A DNA stretch of 43,945 bases from Planctomycetota bacterium (GTDB lineage Bacteria > Planctomycetota > Phycisphaerae > WQYP01), in the NCBI GenBank assembly GCA_021785435.1, contig JAJYFE010000015.1:1-43945 (forward strand). Direction: 5' to 3'. The position numbers and the translations under genes were made by a program. Below, one piece after another: positions 34,373 through 42,921 of the stretch (position 1 is the first letter of the stretch; every line of letters starts with the position of its first letter). A model generated the notes under the pieces. That model worked only from the letters and a program-made list of their open reading frames with translations, ran no database searches and was not told the origin of the DNA.

Positions 34373-36007
34373 ATGCCTGATATCGTCCCAACCACCGCTG
34401 CCAAGATGGAAAAGTTGGTGGCTTTGTGCCGGCGGCGCGGCTTTATCTTCCAATCCTCGGAGCTGTATGGCGGCATCAATGGATTCTGGGATTACGGGCC
34501 GCTCGGCGTGGAACTGAAGCGTAATCTAAAAGACGCCTGGTGGCGAGATCTGGTGCGATGTCCTCCGGTCGGACCGGACGGCCAGCCCGTGGAAGTGGTC
34601 GGGGTGGACTGCAGCATCATTATGAACCGCCGCGTGTGGGAGGCTTCCGGTCATGCCACCGGGTTTAATGACCCCATGGTGATGTGCAAACACTGCAAAA
34701 AGTTGTTTCGCGCGGACCAGGTCTGGGATTTGCTAAGGGCCGCGCCTTGGGTCCGGGCGCTGGCGGAAAAATGCCTCACCCCGGCCGGGACTGGCTTTAA
34801 CTTTCAGGCCCGGTCGGCCGCGCAATGGGCGATGACGAAGGGTAAGAAAATGGCGCCTGGTCTGGCCCTGGTGCGCCGGACTGTTGCACCGTTGCCGGTC
34901 GCGGACGCCGCTGGGACGAGTGGCGCGGCGGAGGTCGTTTCGCTGGAGCAAATGCTGCATTATGTCGCCACCGAGCCAGGCGGTGCCAACGCGCCGCACA
35001 CGCCCTGCCCCGAGTGCGGCGGCGTGCTGACGGAGCCGCGCCAATTCAATTTGATGTTTCAAACCTTTGTCGGCGCCGTGCGCGACGACGACGCCATGAC
35101 CTATCTGCGGCCGGAAACCGCCCAGGGAATTTTCGCTAATTTCCGCAATGTCACCGACACCACTCGCGTGAAAATCCCGTTCGGCATCGCCCAGATCGGC
35201 AAAGCCTTCCGCAACGAGGTTACACCGCGCAACTTTACCTTCCGCTCGCGCGAGTTTGAACAAATGGAGATCGAATATTTTATCCATCCCGCCACCGCCG
35301 CCCAGTGGTATCGGTTCTGGTGCAACACCCGCTTTCAATGGTGGCAGTCCATCGGTTTAACCAGCGCCAACCTGCGGTTGCGGGAACACTCCCGTGAGGA
35401 ACTGGCCCATTACGCCAAAGAAGGAGCGGGCACCAGCGACATTGAATACAAGTTTCCCTTCACCGAGCCTGGCTTCGGCGAATTGGAGGGTGTTGCGCAT
35501 CGCACCGATTTTGATCTTCGTCAGCACGCCCAAGCCTGCGGTCTCGGCGAGAAACTGAAATATTTTGACCAGGAGCGCAACGAACGCTACTTTCCCCACG
35601 TGATCGAGCCTTCGGCCGGCGCGGACCGCGGCGTATTGGCCCTGCTCTGCGAAGCCTACACGGATGATCCCGGCCGGCCCAGCGGTGTCGTGATGAAATT
35701 CCACCCCCGGATGGCGCCGATTAAGGCGGGAATATTCCCTCTAGTGGACAAGGATGGGATGCCCGAAATCGCCGAAAAGCTCTATCACGACCTCCGGGCC
35801 ACCTGGAACGTCCAGTGCGATGTCAAACAGAATATCGGCAAGCGCTATGCGCGGATGGATGAAGCCGGCACGCCCTATTGCTTTACCGTGGATACCCAGA
35901 CCCTCTCCGATCAAACCCTGACCGTGCGGTACCGCGACACTCTCCAGCAGGAGCGCCTGCCGATCGGGCAGGTCCGGGCGTTTTTGCGGGATAAAATCGG
36001 CGCCTGA
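34373..36007 (+). CDS. glyQS: Glycyl-tRNA synthetase, single-chain (eukaryotic/archaeal type)
   Basis: A 544-aa class II synthetase that charges tRNA-Gly in the cytoplasm. It is the alpha-dimer type rather than the alpha2-beta2 form. The N-terminus KLVALCRRRGFIFQSSELYG, then GGINGFWDYGPLGVELKRN, is characteristic. Class II motif 2 is GKAFRNEVTPRNFTFRSREF, with QMEIEYF after it, and motif 3 is VIEPSAGADRGVLALL. CKHCKK and CPECGG are a likely zinc-binding insertion. The C-terminal anticodon-binding domain runs from about residue 440 (MAPIKAGIFPLVDKDGMPEI) to the end. AAAGGAA precedes the ATG. It is an essential gene and appears intact. Confidence 0.95.
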   Translation: MPDIVPTTAAKMEKLVALCRRRGFIFQSSELYGGINGFWDYGPLGVELKRNLKDAWWRDLVRCPPVGPDGQPVEVVGVDCSIIMNRRVWEASGHATGFNDPMVMCKHCKKLFRADQVWDLLRAAPWVRALAEKCLTPAGTGFNFQARSAAQWAMTKGKKMAPGLALVRRTVAPLPVADAAGTSGAAEVVSLEQMLHYVATEPGGANAPHTPCPECGGVLTEPRQFNLMFQTFVGAVRDDDAMTYLRPETAQGIFANFRNVTDTTRVKIPFGIAQIGKAFRNEVTPRNFTFRSREFEQMEIEYFIHPATAAQWYRFWCNTRFQWWQSIGLTSANLRLREHSREELAHYAKEGAGTSDIEYKFPFTEPGFGELEGVAHRTDFDLRQHAQACGLGEKLKYFDQERNERYFPHVIEPSAGADRGVLALLCEAYTDDPGRPSGVVMKFHPRMAPIKAGIFPLVDKDGMPEIAEKLYHDLRATWNVQCDVKQNIGKRYARMDEAGTPYCFTVDTQTLSDQTLTVRYRDTLQQERLPIGQVRAFLRDKIGA

Positions 36008-36245
36008 ATCGAAAACCGCGGCTTCAATCTGGCCACGGTGCGGGCAGCCGTCCAGGCCCGCCGCAGCCACCCGCGGATGATGAAAATGGCGTCACCCCTC
36101 GTATCTTCTGCGGGTGGGAAAAAACTCCACGTGATCTTAAAAAGCCCGTGAAATATGGCCTTTCGGTGTCTCCAGAAACGGCAAAAGTTGAATTTAACGG
36201 GTGTTTGAAAAGTCATCCCATACCAAATGGGGCGGAACCGGGTCC

Positions 36246-37268
36246 TTAGCGCGGGGCCTGCGCCGCCGCACAGCGGGCGCATTGGGGCATGAAATTATCA
36301 TCGAAATGAACGCAATATAGGGTTTCGCCGCAACGTCCGCAGGCCAGAGGCTCAAGGCTCTTGGACAGGGCGTTCCAATATATACTGATCATTCCTTCGC
36401 TATCGCGCCGGTGCGCTTGCAGCGTCACCGCCAACGCGGGCGCCTCAAGCCGCACCAGGGCCACGGGGCGCAGCGTGGGCCGCAAGGTGTAACGTTCACG
36501 AAGTTCCTCCGTTTTTCTGGCCAATTCCAGCTGTACGGCCCGCCGGCGGGCCGCGCGCTGCCCCGCTTCGATCTCGGTGCGGTGGAGGCGATCGTCGGCA
36601 TCATCCAGCAGGGCGGCATAGTAACTCCGCAAACGTTGCTGATCGCGGGCCAGGCGTGCCTCCAGCCGCCGGATGAACTCAACGGCGCGGGCTTCCAGCT
36701 TCACCGCCGCGGCGCGCACGGCGGGGCGGATATCCACGGCGGCGGTCTCCAGATGGGCCGCGTGGGCGTCGATGTTGTGCAGCGGATCTGGCAAATTCAG
36801 CACCGCCCCGGTGCGCGCGTTGAGCGCCACCTCCAGCAGAGTCTCAAAGTGCTCATCGGACTTCAGCGCAGCGGCAAAGTGCCAAAAGTCATATTCGACC
36901 CGTTGCGGCAACGCCCCGGTCACCCGAACCCGCGCATTGGGAAAGGCAAACGCCCGGGCGACCGGTTCATCCAGCGCCGACTTTTTAAGATATAACGCAT
37001 CAATTCGCAACGGCAAAACGGAAGTCTGTGGCGGCAGCATTCCTTCGGCCCGTTCCAGAAAGGATGACCCCAAGTTAATCGCCAGACTATTTTGCTCGGC
37101 CGCCGTGGAAAGTTCGGTGGTCGGCGGGGATTCCAGCGCCGCCGCCGCGGGGGGCGAAAGCACGGCAAAACCCCGCGGTTGGTGCTCCGGCCATTCCACC
37201 AGGCAGCCGACGTGCTCCAGCAGTCCCACCGCAAAATCCCGCATCCGTTGCTCGATGGGGTTGCTCAT
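36246..37268 (-). CDS. Uncharacterised coiled-coil/zinc-ribbon partner of the helicase
   Basis: A 340-aa protein of no family I recognise. The N-terminal third (MSNPIEQRMRDFAVGLLEHV, then GCLVEWPEHQPRG) looks globular. Residues about 175-262 are strongly helical and charged (KLEARAVEFIRRLEARLARD, DRLHRTEIEAGQRAARRRA, ELARKTEELRERYTL) and likely coiled coil. The C-terminus has a zinc ribbon, CGRCGETLYCVHFDDNFMPQ followed by CARC. Its ATG overlaps the helicase stop as ATGA, with GAGGAT 6 nt upstream, so the two are translationally coupled and probably form one complex. It may be an adaptor that binds nucleic acid or RNA polymerase for the helicase. That role is inference only. Confidence 0.75.
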   Translation of the reverse strand: MSNPIEQRMRDFAVGLLEHVGCLVEWPEHQPRGFAVLSPPAAAALESPPTTELSTAAEQNSLAINLGSSFLERAEGMLPPQTSVLPLRIDALYLKKSALDEPVARAFAFPNARVRVTGALPQRVEYDFWHFAAALKSDEHFETLLEVALNARTGAVLNLPDPLHNIDAHAAHLETAAVDIRPAVRAAAVKLEARAVEFIRRLEARLARDQQRLRSYYAALLDDADDRLHRTEIEAGQRAARRRAVQLELARKTEELRERYTLRPTLRPVALVRLEAPALAVTLQAHRRDSEGMISIYWNALSKSLEPLACGRCGETLYCVHFDDNFMPQCARCAAAQAPR

Positions 37269-39223
37269 GCGTAATCCTCGCCGAAAAGGGCCTCATCCAG
37301 CTGCCGGGTCCGCAGATATTGCGCCTGCGCCTCCAGCAGGCTGGCGCCAAGGTTTTCAAAGGCCGCGTCCAGTTCTTCGTGGCGGCGCGATTTAAGCCAC
37401 AGGCTCAGCACCAGCGATTCAAACTCTTCGCCTTTTTCAATATTGCCCAGGATGGAACCGACCTCGCCGACCACCAGCTCGAACATGCGCAGTTTGTCGT
37501 TGAGCACCCCGAGGATTTTTTCCTCCAGGGAGCCGCGGGTGCAAAGATTGAACACAAAAACTTCGCGGGTCTGCCCGATACGATGGATGCGGCCCACACG
37601 CTGCTCGATGCGCATCGGATTCCACGGCAAGTCGAAATTAATCAGCGTATTGCAGAATTGAAGATTGAAACCCTCCCCGCCGGAGTCGGAGCAGAGCAGC
37701 ACCGGCGCCGCGTGTTTGAACTGGTCTATCGCCATTTCCTTTTCCAGTTGGCTTTGGCTGCCGTGAAATAGTGCGAACGTTATTCCATGCCGTTGCAGCA
37801 AGCCCGCCAGATGATCCAGGGTGGCGCGGAAGTTGGCGAAGATAAGGACCTTTTCGCCCTGGGCGCCGGCCAGCAGTTGCAGTAGTTTCGTTTCTTTCAC
37901 GGATTCTTTCAGGCCGCGTGCCAACTCCAACAGGGGCCTGGCGCGGTAATCCCGCACCACCAACCGCTCCAGCATCGGGCGCAGGGCCCGCGGATGGCTG
38001 CCGGCCGCCATCAAAATCGAATTCAACTGGAAACGGTTTAACCAGGGCAGATCCGCTGGTAGCGCGGGCTCCGGCGTCTCCGGCGGGGCTGGAGCATCTT
38101 CGCGCGGCGGGGCCTGGAAAAGACCAGGCGGGGGAACGTTAGCCGTCCGCCACCGCCCCCCGGCGAGGCTCGCCAGCGGCCCGGATTCCACGGCCTCTGC
38201 GGTCTCGGGGTCATCCGGAATCCCGGCCGCGTCCGCGTCGCTGGAAACCTGGTCCGTCAGCGGCGGGCAGCGCCAGCGGAGATACGAATCCAAGTGGTGA
38301 TATAGTTGCGCCTCATCGGTCCCCGGCTGCAGGGCGAAGGTCTGGGCATAACGCCGCGGCAGCTTAAGGTTGACCAGGCCGCGGGTGTTACGAATCATCA
38401 CTTGGCCGAGCAATTCCCGGAGCACGCGGCGGTTGCGCGGATCGCGGGGGTTGCCGCGCGTGACGAAATTCTTCTTGAAGTCCGCCTCGGTGTGCAAATG
38501 GCCCGGTTCCAGGAGGGTCAAAAGGTTGTATAACTCCACCAGATTATTCTGCACCGGGGTGGCCGTGAGCAGAAAAATATGGCGGCGTTTCAACGCGTTC
38601 ACCAGCTGCCAGTTCCGCGTGGTGCGATTTTTACAGTGATGGGCTTCATCGACCACCACCAGGTCCCACCCCGGCGCCGAACAGGCCTGGAAATGGCGGC
38701 GGCTTTTGGCCAGGGTCAGGGAGGCGATGACGCAATGGCGACTCGACCAATCCGAACTATCCCAGCTGGGGCGTGCCAGGTCGAAGGCCAGTCCGAATTT
38801 GCCGGATAATTCGTCCCGCCACTGGCCGGTCAAAGGGGCTGGCGTCAGAATCAGCACCCGCCGGATCAGGCCGCGTAATAGATATTCGCGCAGAAGTAAC
38901 GCGGCCTCGATCGTTTTGCCCAGCCCGACCTCATCGGCCAACAGCACCCGTCCATGGAAATAACGCAACACCTTGCGCACCGTTTCAATCTGGTGCGGCA
39001 ACTGCTCGACTCCATGCAATCCCTCCAGACACAGCAATTCATCAAAACCGCGCAGCAGTTTGAGCCGCTCGAGTTCCAGCCGCAGACGCAGCACGGTCGC
39101 ATCGTGGGTGTAAGCGGCCAAGAAGGCCGGCTCCGCCAGAGGCGCCACCGGAATTCCGCCTGCGGTGACCGCTGAATCTCCGCCGGCATTAGATTGGCTG
39201 GCGCCCGGACTTAACCATAACAT
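37265..39223 (-). CDS. SNF2/RapA-like DNA translocase
   Basis: A 652-aa SF2 helicase of the SNF2 superfamily. Motif I is LLADEVGLGKTIEAAL (about 94-109), motif Ia RRVLILTPAPL, motif II VVVDEAHHCKN (190-199), motif III LLTATPVQNN (219-227), and the second lobe has KVLIFANFRATLDHL, SDSGGEGFNLQ and NPMRIEQRVGRIHRIGQTR. An acidic and Pro-rich insert (about 326-392) separates the lobes. SNF2 proteins translocate on duplex DNA to remodel protein-DNA or RNA-polymerase complexes; RapA recycles polymerase. No methylase, nuclease or restriction domain is visible here or next door. ATG 39223 is preceded by GGAG. The frame stays open to 39511, but that part is repeat DNA. Confidence 0.88.
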   Translation of the reverse strand: MLWLSPGASQSNAGGDSAVTAGGIPVAPLAEPAFLAAYTHDATVLRLRLELERLKLLRGFDELLCLEGLHGVEQLPHQIETVRKVLRYFHGRVLLADEVGLGKTIEAALLLREYLLRGLIRRVLILTPAPLTGQWRDELSGKFGLAFDLARPSWDSSDWSSRHCVIASLTLAKSRRHFQACSAPGWDLVVVDEAHHCKNRTTRNWQLVNALKRRHIFLLTATPVQNNLVELYNLLTLLEPGHLHTEADFKKNFVTRGNPRDPRNRRVLRELLGQVMIRNTRGLVNLKLPRRYAQTFALQPGTDEAQLYHHLDSYLRWRCPPLTDQVSSDADAAGIPDDPETAEAVESGPLASLAGGRWRTANVPPPGLFQAPPREDAPAPPETPEPALPADLPWLNRFQLNSILMAAGSHPRALRPMLERLVVRDYRARPLLELARGLKESVKETKLLQLLAGAQGEKVLIFANFRATLDHLAGLLQRHGITFALFHGSQSQLEKEMAIDQFKHAAPVLLCSDSGGEGFNLQFCNTLINFDLPWNPMRIEQRVGRIHRIGQTREVFVFNLCTRGSLEEKILGVLNDKLRMFELVVGEVGSILGNIEKGEEFESLVLSLWLKSRRHEELDAAFENLGASLLEAQAQYLRTRQLDEALFGEDYA

Positions 39224-39410
39224 ACCGAAGCTCCGTCTTCCCCGGCGGCCCGCTGCGCCACCCGCACATATACCACGGCGCCGCCAGTTGGCAACCCTAT
39301 CCCCGGAATTCAACGCTGTTCGGGGGTATAACAAATTTAGCGCGCCAGTGTCGTTTCCCGGGCAGGAGTTTCGCGCCGCGTGGGATACGCCGTTGAACCG
39401 GCCATCGCTC

Positions 39411-39551
39411 ATAGCCCGGAGGTCGCCGTGGGCGACTGAACAGCGCGACGGGGCAGGAGCGCCCGTAGAGCCGACGCGTTGGTCGGCTGGCCACATGGCC
39501 GATGAGGGCATCGGCCCTACATAGCCCGGAGCTCGCCGTGGGCGACTAAAC
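39411..39551 (+). repeat. Compound repeat block (two GGTCGCC units around a GTAG unit)
   Basis: ATAGCCCGGAGGTCGCCGTG then GGCGACTGAAC occurs at 39411-39441, and ATAGCCCGGAGCTCGCCGTG then GGCGACTAAAC at 39521-39551. Between them, at 39465-39520, lies the GTAG...CTAC palindromic unit also present inverted at 18882-18940. GTGAACGGTTAC follows at 39580-39591. The rest of the gap 39224-39692 shows no gene. Confidence 0.75.
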
Positions 39552-39604
39552 TACCGCGCCGGGCGAGCTGCCTTAGCCCGTGAACGGTTACGGCATTCGT
39601 CCAG

Positions 39605-39632
39605 TTGTCATCCTTTCCAGCGGCGGTACAAT
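39605..39632 (+). promoter_or_regulatory. Promoter of the predicted outer-membrane protein gene
   Basis: TTGTCA (39605-39610), a 16-nt spacer and TACAAT (39627-39632) lie 60 nt before the TTG start codon at 39693. Each hexamer differs from consensus at one position. Confidence 0.5.
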
Positions 39633-39692
39633 GCCGCATGATGTCGAACCGCAAGCGGCAGCGGAAGTTGTAGTGGCCACGAAGGTTTTCAG

Positions 39693-40661
39693 TTGATAGC
39701 GCTACGCACGCTTGTTGCCGCTTTGCTGTTTGCGATCATCCTGGGTGCAGGGGTTGGTCCACTATGGGGTGATGCTCCGCCTCTCTTAACGCTGAACCCG
39801 TGGTCAACTGCCGCCATCGCGCAAACGTGGGACCATCCGCTGGAAGAAAACAAAGGCTGGATCCGTCATGACGGGCAATCGGCACATATATTTTGGTATA
39901 ACTCCTATGGCCGCATCCGGCTGAACCGCCAAACGTACGCTCCCACGCTCGGTTATCGGGTGCTGTATATCGATTTGGGCACACACGATCCGTTGCTGCC
40001 AACGCAGTTGACCGACCAGTCGCTGGTTTTGGGAGCACCGTTATGGGCTTCGCACGGCTGGCGCCTGGGGGCCATTGCCGGGGCGGGGTATGCCGGTAAC
40101 AGCCCCTTCGGCGACACCCGTGCCATTTACGGCATGGGCCATCTGCAGTTGATGCGAACCCTCAGCGCCCATGAATCCTTGTACATCACCTTGGATTATA
40201 ACGGCCATGGCGCCCTGTTGCCCGACGTTCCGCTTCCCGGGTTCGGCTGGCAATACCATTCGCACGCGCTCTCCGGCCTGGCGGGTTTCCCTACCGATTC
40301 ATTGCAATGGCGCCCTCTGCCACGCTGGCGACTGAACGCTTCCTACAACGTTCCGATTGACGGTTCGGCCATGCTTCGCTACCGCGTGGTGCACGGGCTG
40401 TATGCGTTTGGGGATTTCCAGAATTACCTTGAAGGCTTTCAGCTGAACGCCTATCCTGACAACACCCGCCTCTTCATGCAATTTTCGCGCCTCGAAGCCG
40501 GCCTGCGTGTGATCCACGAGCCGTGGGTGGATATCAGCGTGGCGGTAGGTTATGCCTTTAACCAGGAATTCATGCGTGGATTCGATATCCGCTCCTTGGC
40601 ACCGGTGGCGCAGATGGCGAATCAGCCCTTTGTGGCCCTTGAAATCCGAGGCTATTGGTAA
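39693..40661 (+). CDS. Predicted outer-membrane beta-barrel protein
   Basis: A 322-aa exported protein of unknown function. It has a signal peptide (LRTLVAALLFAIILGAGVG followed by PLWGDA, cleavage probably after GDA). The rest is made of alternating aromatic-rich strands such as WRLGAIAGAGYAG, SLYITLDYNGHG, RWRLNASYNVP and AMLRYRVVHGLYAFGDFQ. It ends in ALEIRGYW, a C-terminal aromatic residue as required for barrel assembly. The initiator is TTG at 39693, with GAAGG 8 nt upstream and an upstream promoter. It may be a porin-like or DUF-type barrel; nothing in the neighbours indicates a ligand. It converges with the next gene, leaving only 8 nt between the stops. Confidence 0.65.
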   Translation: MIALRTLVAALLFAIILGAGVGPLWGDAPPLLTLNPWSTAAIAQTWDHPLEENKGWIRHDGQSAHIFWYNSYGRIRLNRQTYAPTLGYRVLYIDLGTHDPLLPTQLTDQSLVLGAPLWASHGWRLGAIAGAGYAGNSPFGDTRAIYGMGHLQLMRTLSAHESLYITLDYNGHGALLPDVPLPGFGWQYHSHALSGLAGFPTDSLQWRPLPRWRLNASYNVPIDGSAMLRYRVVHGLYAFGDFQNYLEGFQLNAYPDNTRLFMQFSRLEAGLRVIHEPWVDISVAVGYAFNQEFMRGFDIRSLAPVAQMANQPFVALEIRGYW

Positions 40662-40669
40662 AACGGCGT

Positions 40670-41275
40670 TCACGTCTCCCTGTTCCCGATCGTGGCACGC
40701 CGGTGTGTGCACAGCACGATCTCCCGGTCGGTCACAATCATATCCATGGGCACATCGTGCGCTTCGATTGGAACAGGCTCAGCGAGAATCTGTTCATGAA
40801 AACATGCGGCGATCCGCAGGCCGCGGAAATCATGGTGTGCTAAAAAACGATCGTAGAAACCTTTGCCCCGTCCTACGCGGTAGCCGCGGCGATCAAAGGC
40901 CAACCCCGGCACCGCGACCAGATCAATGCAAGCCAGCGGCACCACAGTTCCCTGCGTCGGGTCGCGCAGGCCGGGAACCACCCGGTTAGGCGTGGTCTGC
41001 AGGCTGGAGATCTCCACCGGCTCAATACGACGCTCTTCCCAATGCACCCGTGGCACGGCCACCGCTTTATTTTCCTTCCACGCCCGCAGGGCCAGGGTGG
41101 ATGTTTCGACCTCATTATCCATCGAGATAAACAGCATAATAACATTGGCCTCGCGGAACTGCCTGGTCTCCGCGAGCCTCTGGCAGACCGCCAAGGAGCG
41201 CTGGTGGCGGTCTTGCGGTGATATGGCGGCGAGAACCGCGCGCATACGGGTCCGAATTGGCGCTTTGTCCGCCAT
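40670..41275 (-). CDS. ygfA: 5-formyltetrahydrofolate cyclo-ligase
   Basis: A 201-aa enzyme that converts 5-formyltetrahydrofolate to 5,10-methenyltetrahydrofolate using ATP, a folate-salvage step in the cytoplasm. Family blocks are IRTRMRAVLAAIS with the N-terminal Arg, VIMLFISMDNEVET, VAVPRVHWEERRIEPVEI, LACIDLVAVPGLAFDRRGYR, then VGRGKGFYDRFLAH (the ATP/folate loop), and a closing VPMDMIVTDREIV. Length is typical (about 190-200). ATG 41275 is preceded by GAGGAGG. The gene is about 280 nt from its upstream neighbour, and a strong hairpin lies in its leader. Confidence 0.92.
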   Translation of the reverse strand: MADKAPIRTRMRAVLAAISPQDRHQRSLAVCQRLAETRQFREANVIMLFISMDNEVETSTLALRAWKENKAVAVPRVHWEERRIEPVEISSLQTTPNRVVPGLRDPTQGTVVPLACIDLVAVPGLAFDRRGYRVGRGKGFYDRFLAHHDFRGLRIAACFHEQILAEPVPIEAHDVPMDMIVTDREIVLCTHRRATIGNRET

Positions 41276-41302
41276 GGCCTCCTCATTTCGGCTGACCGGG
41301 AT

Positions 41303-41340
41303 GCCCACCCCCGGTCACTGGATTTCGAGCCGGGGTGGGC
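41303..41340 (-). promoter_or_regulatory. Strong hairpin in the cyclo-ligase leader
   Basis: GCCCACCCCGG (minus strand from 41340) pairs with CCGGGGGTGGGC ending at 41303, about 11 bp with a 16-nt loop, 28 nt before the start codon. There is no U-tract. In many bacteria a 6S RNA gene precedes this gene. I looked for 6S-like arms in 41303-41553 and could not confirm one. Confidence 0.45.
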
Positions 41341-41553
41341 CAGGATCGTTCCGCCTTAACTTTTGTCATCATAACATCTGGCGGCAATAAAGTCCGTGGA
41401 ACAAGACATCTCCAGCGTTGGTCCACGCGGTGGCCCCCAATTATGACCAAGCCCGTCGCGCTGCCGCTTGGGCTGCGGCGTGGTCCGGTTTCCGCGACCA
41501 CCGACCTCGACGCAAGCCTTGTCGAGGATGGTTGTGGTGCGGAAATCAGCGTT

Positions 41554-42666
41554 TCAGGAGGTGGTGGACACGGGCGTCGCACGGGCCGGCCAGGGCAGCT
41601 CGGGCACCGGTTCGCCAGCTTGATAATAGCTTCGCGTGACGCCGGTGGGGGACACGCTGCTCTTCAAGTCGCAGGCATGGGCGTTGGGGCCTAAACCGAA
41701 ATCGGTTTCGAACAGGGTTTGAATATCGCTCATTTCCCGGGCCGTGAGCCACTGGCCATCGCAGGCGGCGGCAAACTCTTTAAGTTCATCCTCGCTGGTG
41801 ATGTTCGGTTGCACGCTTACGCAAACCGGCCAGGTAAGCAGCCATTTAATGGCCAGTTGGCCCAGGGTGCAGCGGTGTTGTTTTTGGATTCCCCGCAGCT
41901 TTTCGACCTTCTGCAAACCATAAACCAACCAGTTACGATCCCGGAATTTGCGGTGATCCGTAAACGTGGTTTCCGTGGTGTAAAGATCTTGCAAAATTCC
42001 CGAGCTGTGCGGCACCCGGCTAATAATGCCGCCGGCGCCGAGTTTCTGCGCGATCTCGCAGAACTCCCGCCCCGGGTGCTGCTCCAGCAGGTTGAAGACA
42101 GTTTGCACGGTGGCAGCCTTCCAGTGCCGCAGGGCAATCACGCCTTCTTCCCGCCAACCGATGGCCGGCCCCAGCGCCACGCCCCAGGCACGGATTTTGC
42201 CCTGTTGTTGCAGTAAGTCCAGCGTGGCAACCAAGGTTTCCCTCATTTGGGGTAATTTCAGATTGTGCGCCTGCCACAGATCGATTCGATCCGTCTGCAA
42301 CCGCCTTAGCGATTGCTCCAGAGCGGTGCGGATAAAAGTGGGGGAAAAATCCTGGCGCCGCTCCCGATGCGAACCAGCCTCGCCGGGATCACCGTGGAAG
42401 TCATAGCCAAACTTGGTGGACAAAATGATATTGTCCCGACCGGCGTAGCGCAGCGTTTCAGCCATCATGCTTTCGGCGCGACCGTTGTCGTAGGCATCGG
42501 CCGTGTCAAAAAAATTTACGCCCAGGTCGAACGCTCGATTCTGCAGACGAATACCTTCCGCTTCGTCATTGGGCCCTTTGCCCCACAGGGAGCTGCCGTA
42601 GATAAAGTTCCCAAAGGCTAGCTCGGAAACCCGTAACCCGGTGCCGGGAATCTGGCGATAGTGCAT
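41554..42666 (-). CDS. Aldo/keto reductase
   Basis: An intact 370-aa NAD(P)H-dependent oxidoreductase of the AKR superfamily, probably cytoplasmic. The catalytic tetrad is visible: Asp and Tyr in NFFDTADAYDNGRAESM, Lys in ILSTKFGYDF and His in IDLWQAHNLKLP. The N-terminus reads YRQIPGTGLRVSELAFGNF, and the cofactor region is VCVSVQPNITSEDELKEFA. ATG 42666 has GGAG about 9 nt upstream; a TTG at 42672 is in frame but less likely. AKRs of this subgroup (about 310-370 aa) reduce sugars, aldehydes or ketones; the substrate is not evident. The C-terminal 40 residues (SSVSPTGVTRSYYQ and a Pro-rich tail) extend past the barrel. Confidence 0.9.
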   Translation of the reverse strand: MHYRQIPGTGLRVSELAFGNFIYGSSLWGKGPNDEAEGIRLQNRAFDLGVNFFDTADAYDNGRAESMMAETLRYAGRDNIILSTKFGYDFHGDPGEAGSHRERRQDFSPTFIRTALEQSLRRLQTDRIDLWQAHNLKLPQMRETLVATLDLLQQQGKIRAWGVALGPAIGWREEGVIALRHWKAATVQTVFNLLEQHPGREFCEIAQKLGAGGIISRVPHSSGILQDLYTTETTFTDHRKFRDRNWLVYGLQKVEKLRGIQKQHRCTLGQLAIKWLLTWPVCVSVQPNITSEDELKEFAAACDGQWLTAREMSDIQTLFETDFGLGPNAHACDLKSSVSPTGVTRSYYQAGEPVPELPWPARATPVSTTS

Positions 42667-42921
42667 AAACAAAACTCCTTCGCCACGATTATAGGAGGGC
42701 CGGCGCCAAGTGAAGCCTCACGCGCCACCACGCTCAACGCTCCGCGTGGTGAAAGGTCCGGATCGGGTTGCCACGGCCAGGCGCCCACGGTACGTTAATG
42801 GCATTGCCCAAGGAATTCGACTAGGCTGTTGTTTCAAGGGTCGTTGGTGTCCGGGTGTCGCAGTTTCGTTGCCGCAACGGCTTTCCTTCGGTTTTGGTTG
42901 CGGCTTGGTTTAGCTGCCGCG

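Noticed and set aside
39224..39511. N-terminal extension of the helicase
   Set aside because: The extra 96 codons are formed from dispersed repeats, and the ATG at 39223 has a proper ribosome-binding site.
41341..41553. 6S RNA upstream of the cyclo-ligase gene
   Set aside because: No matching central bubble or arms could be drawn by eye, so it is listed only as a question for a covariance search.
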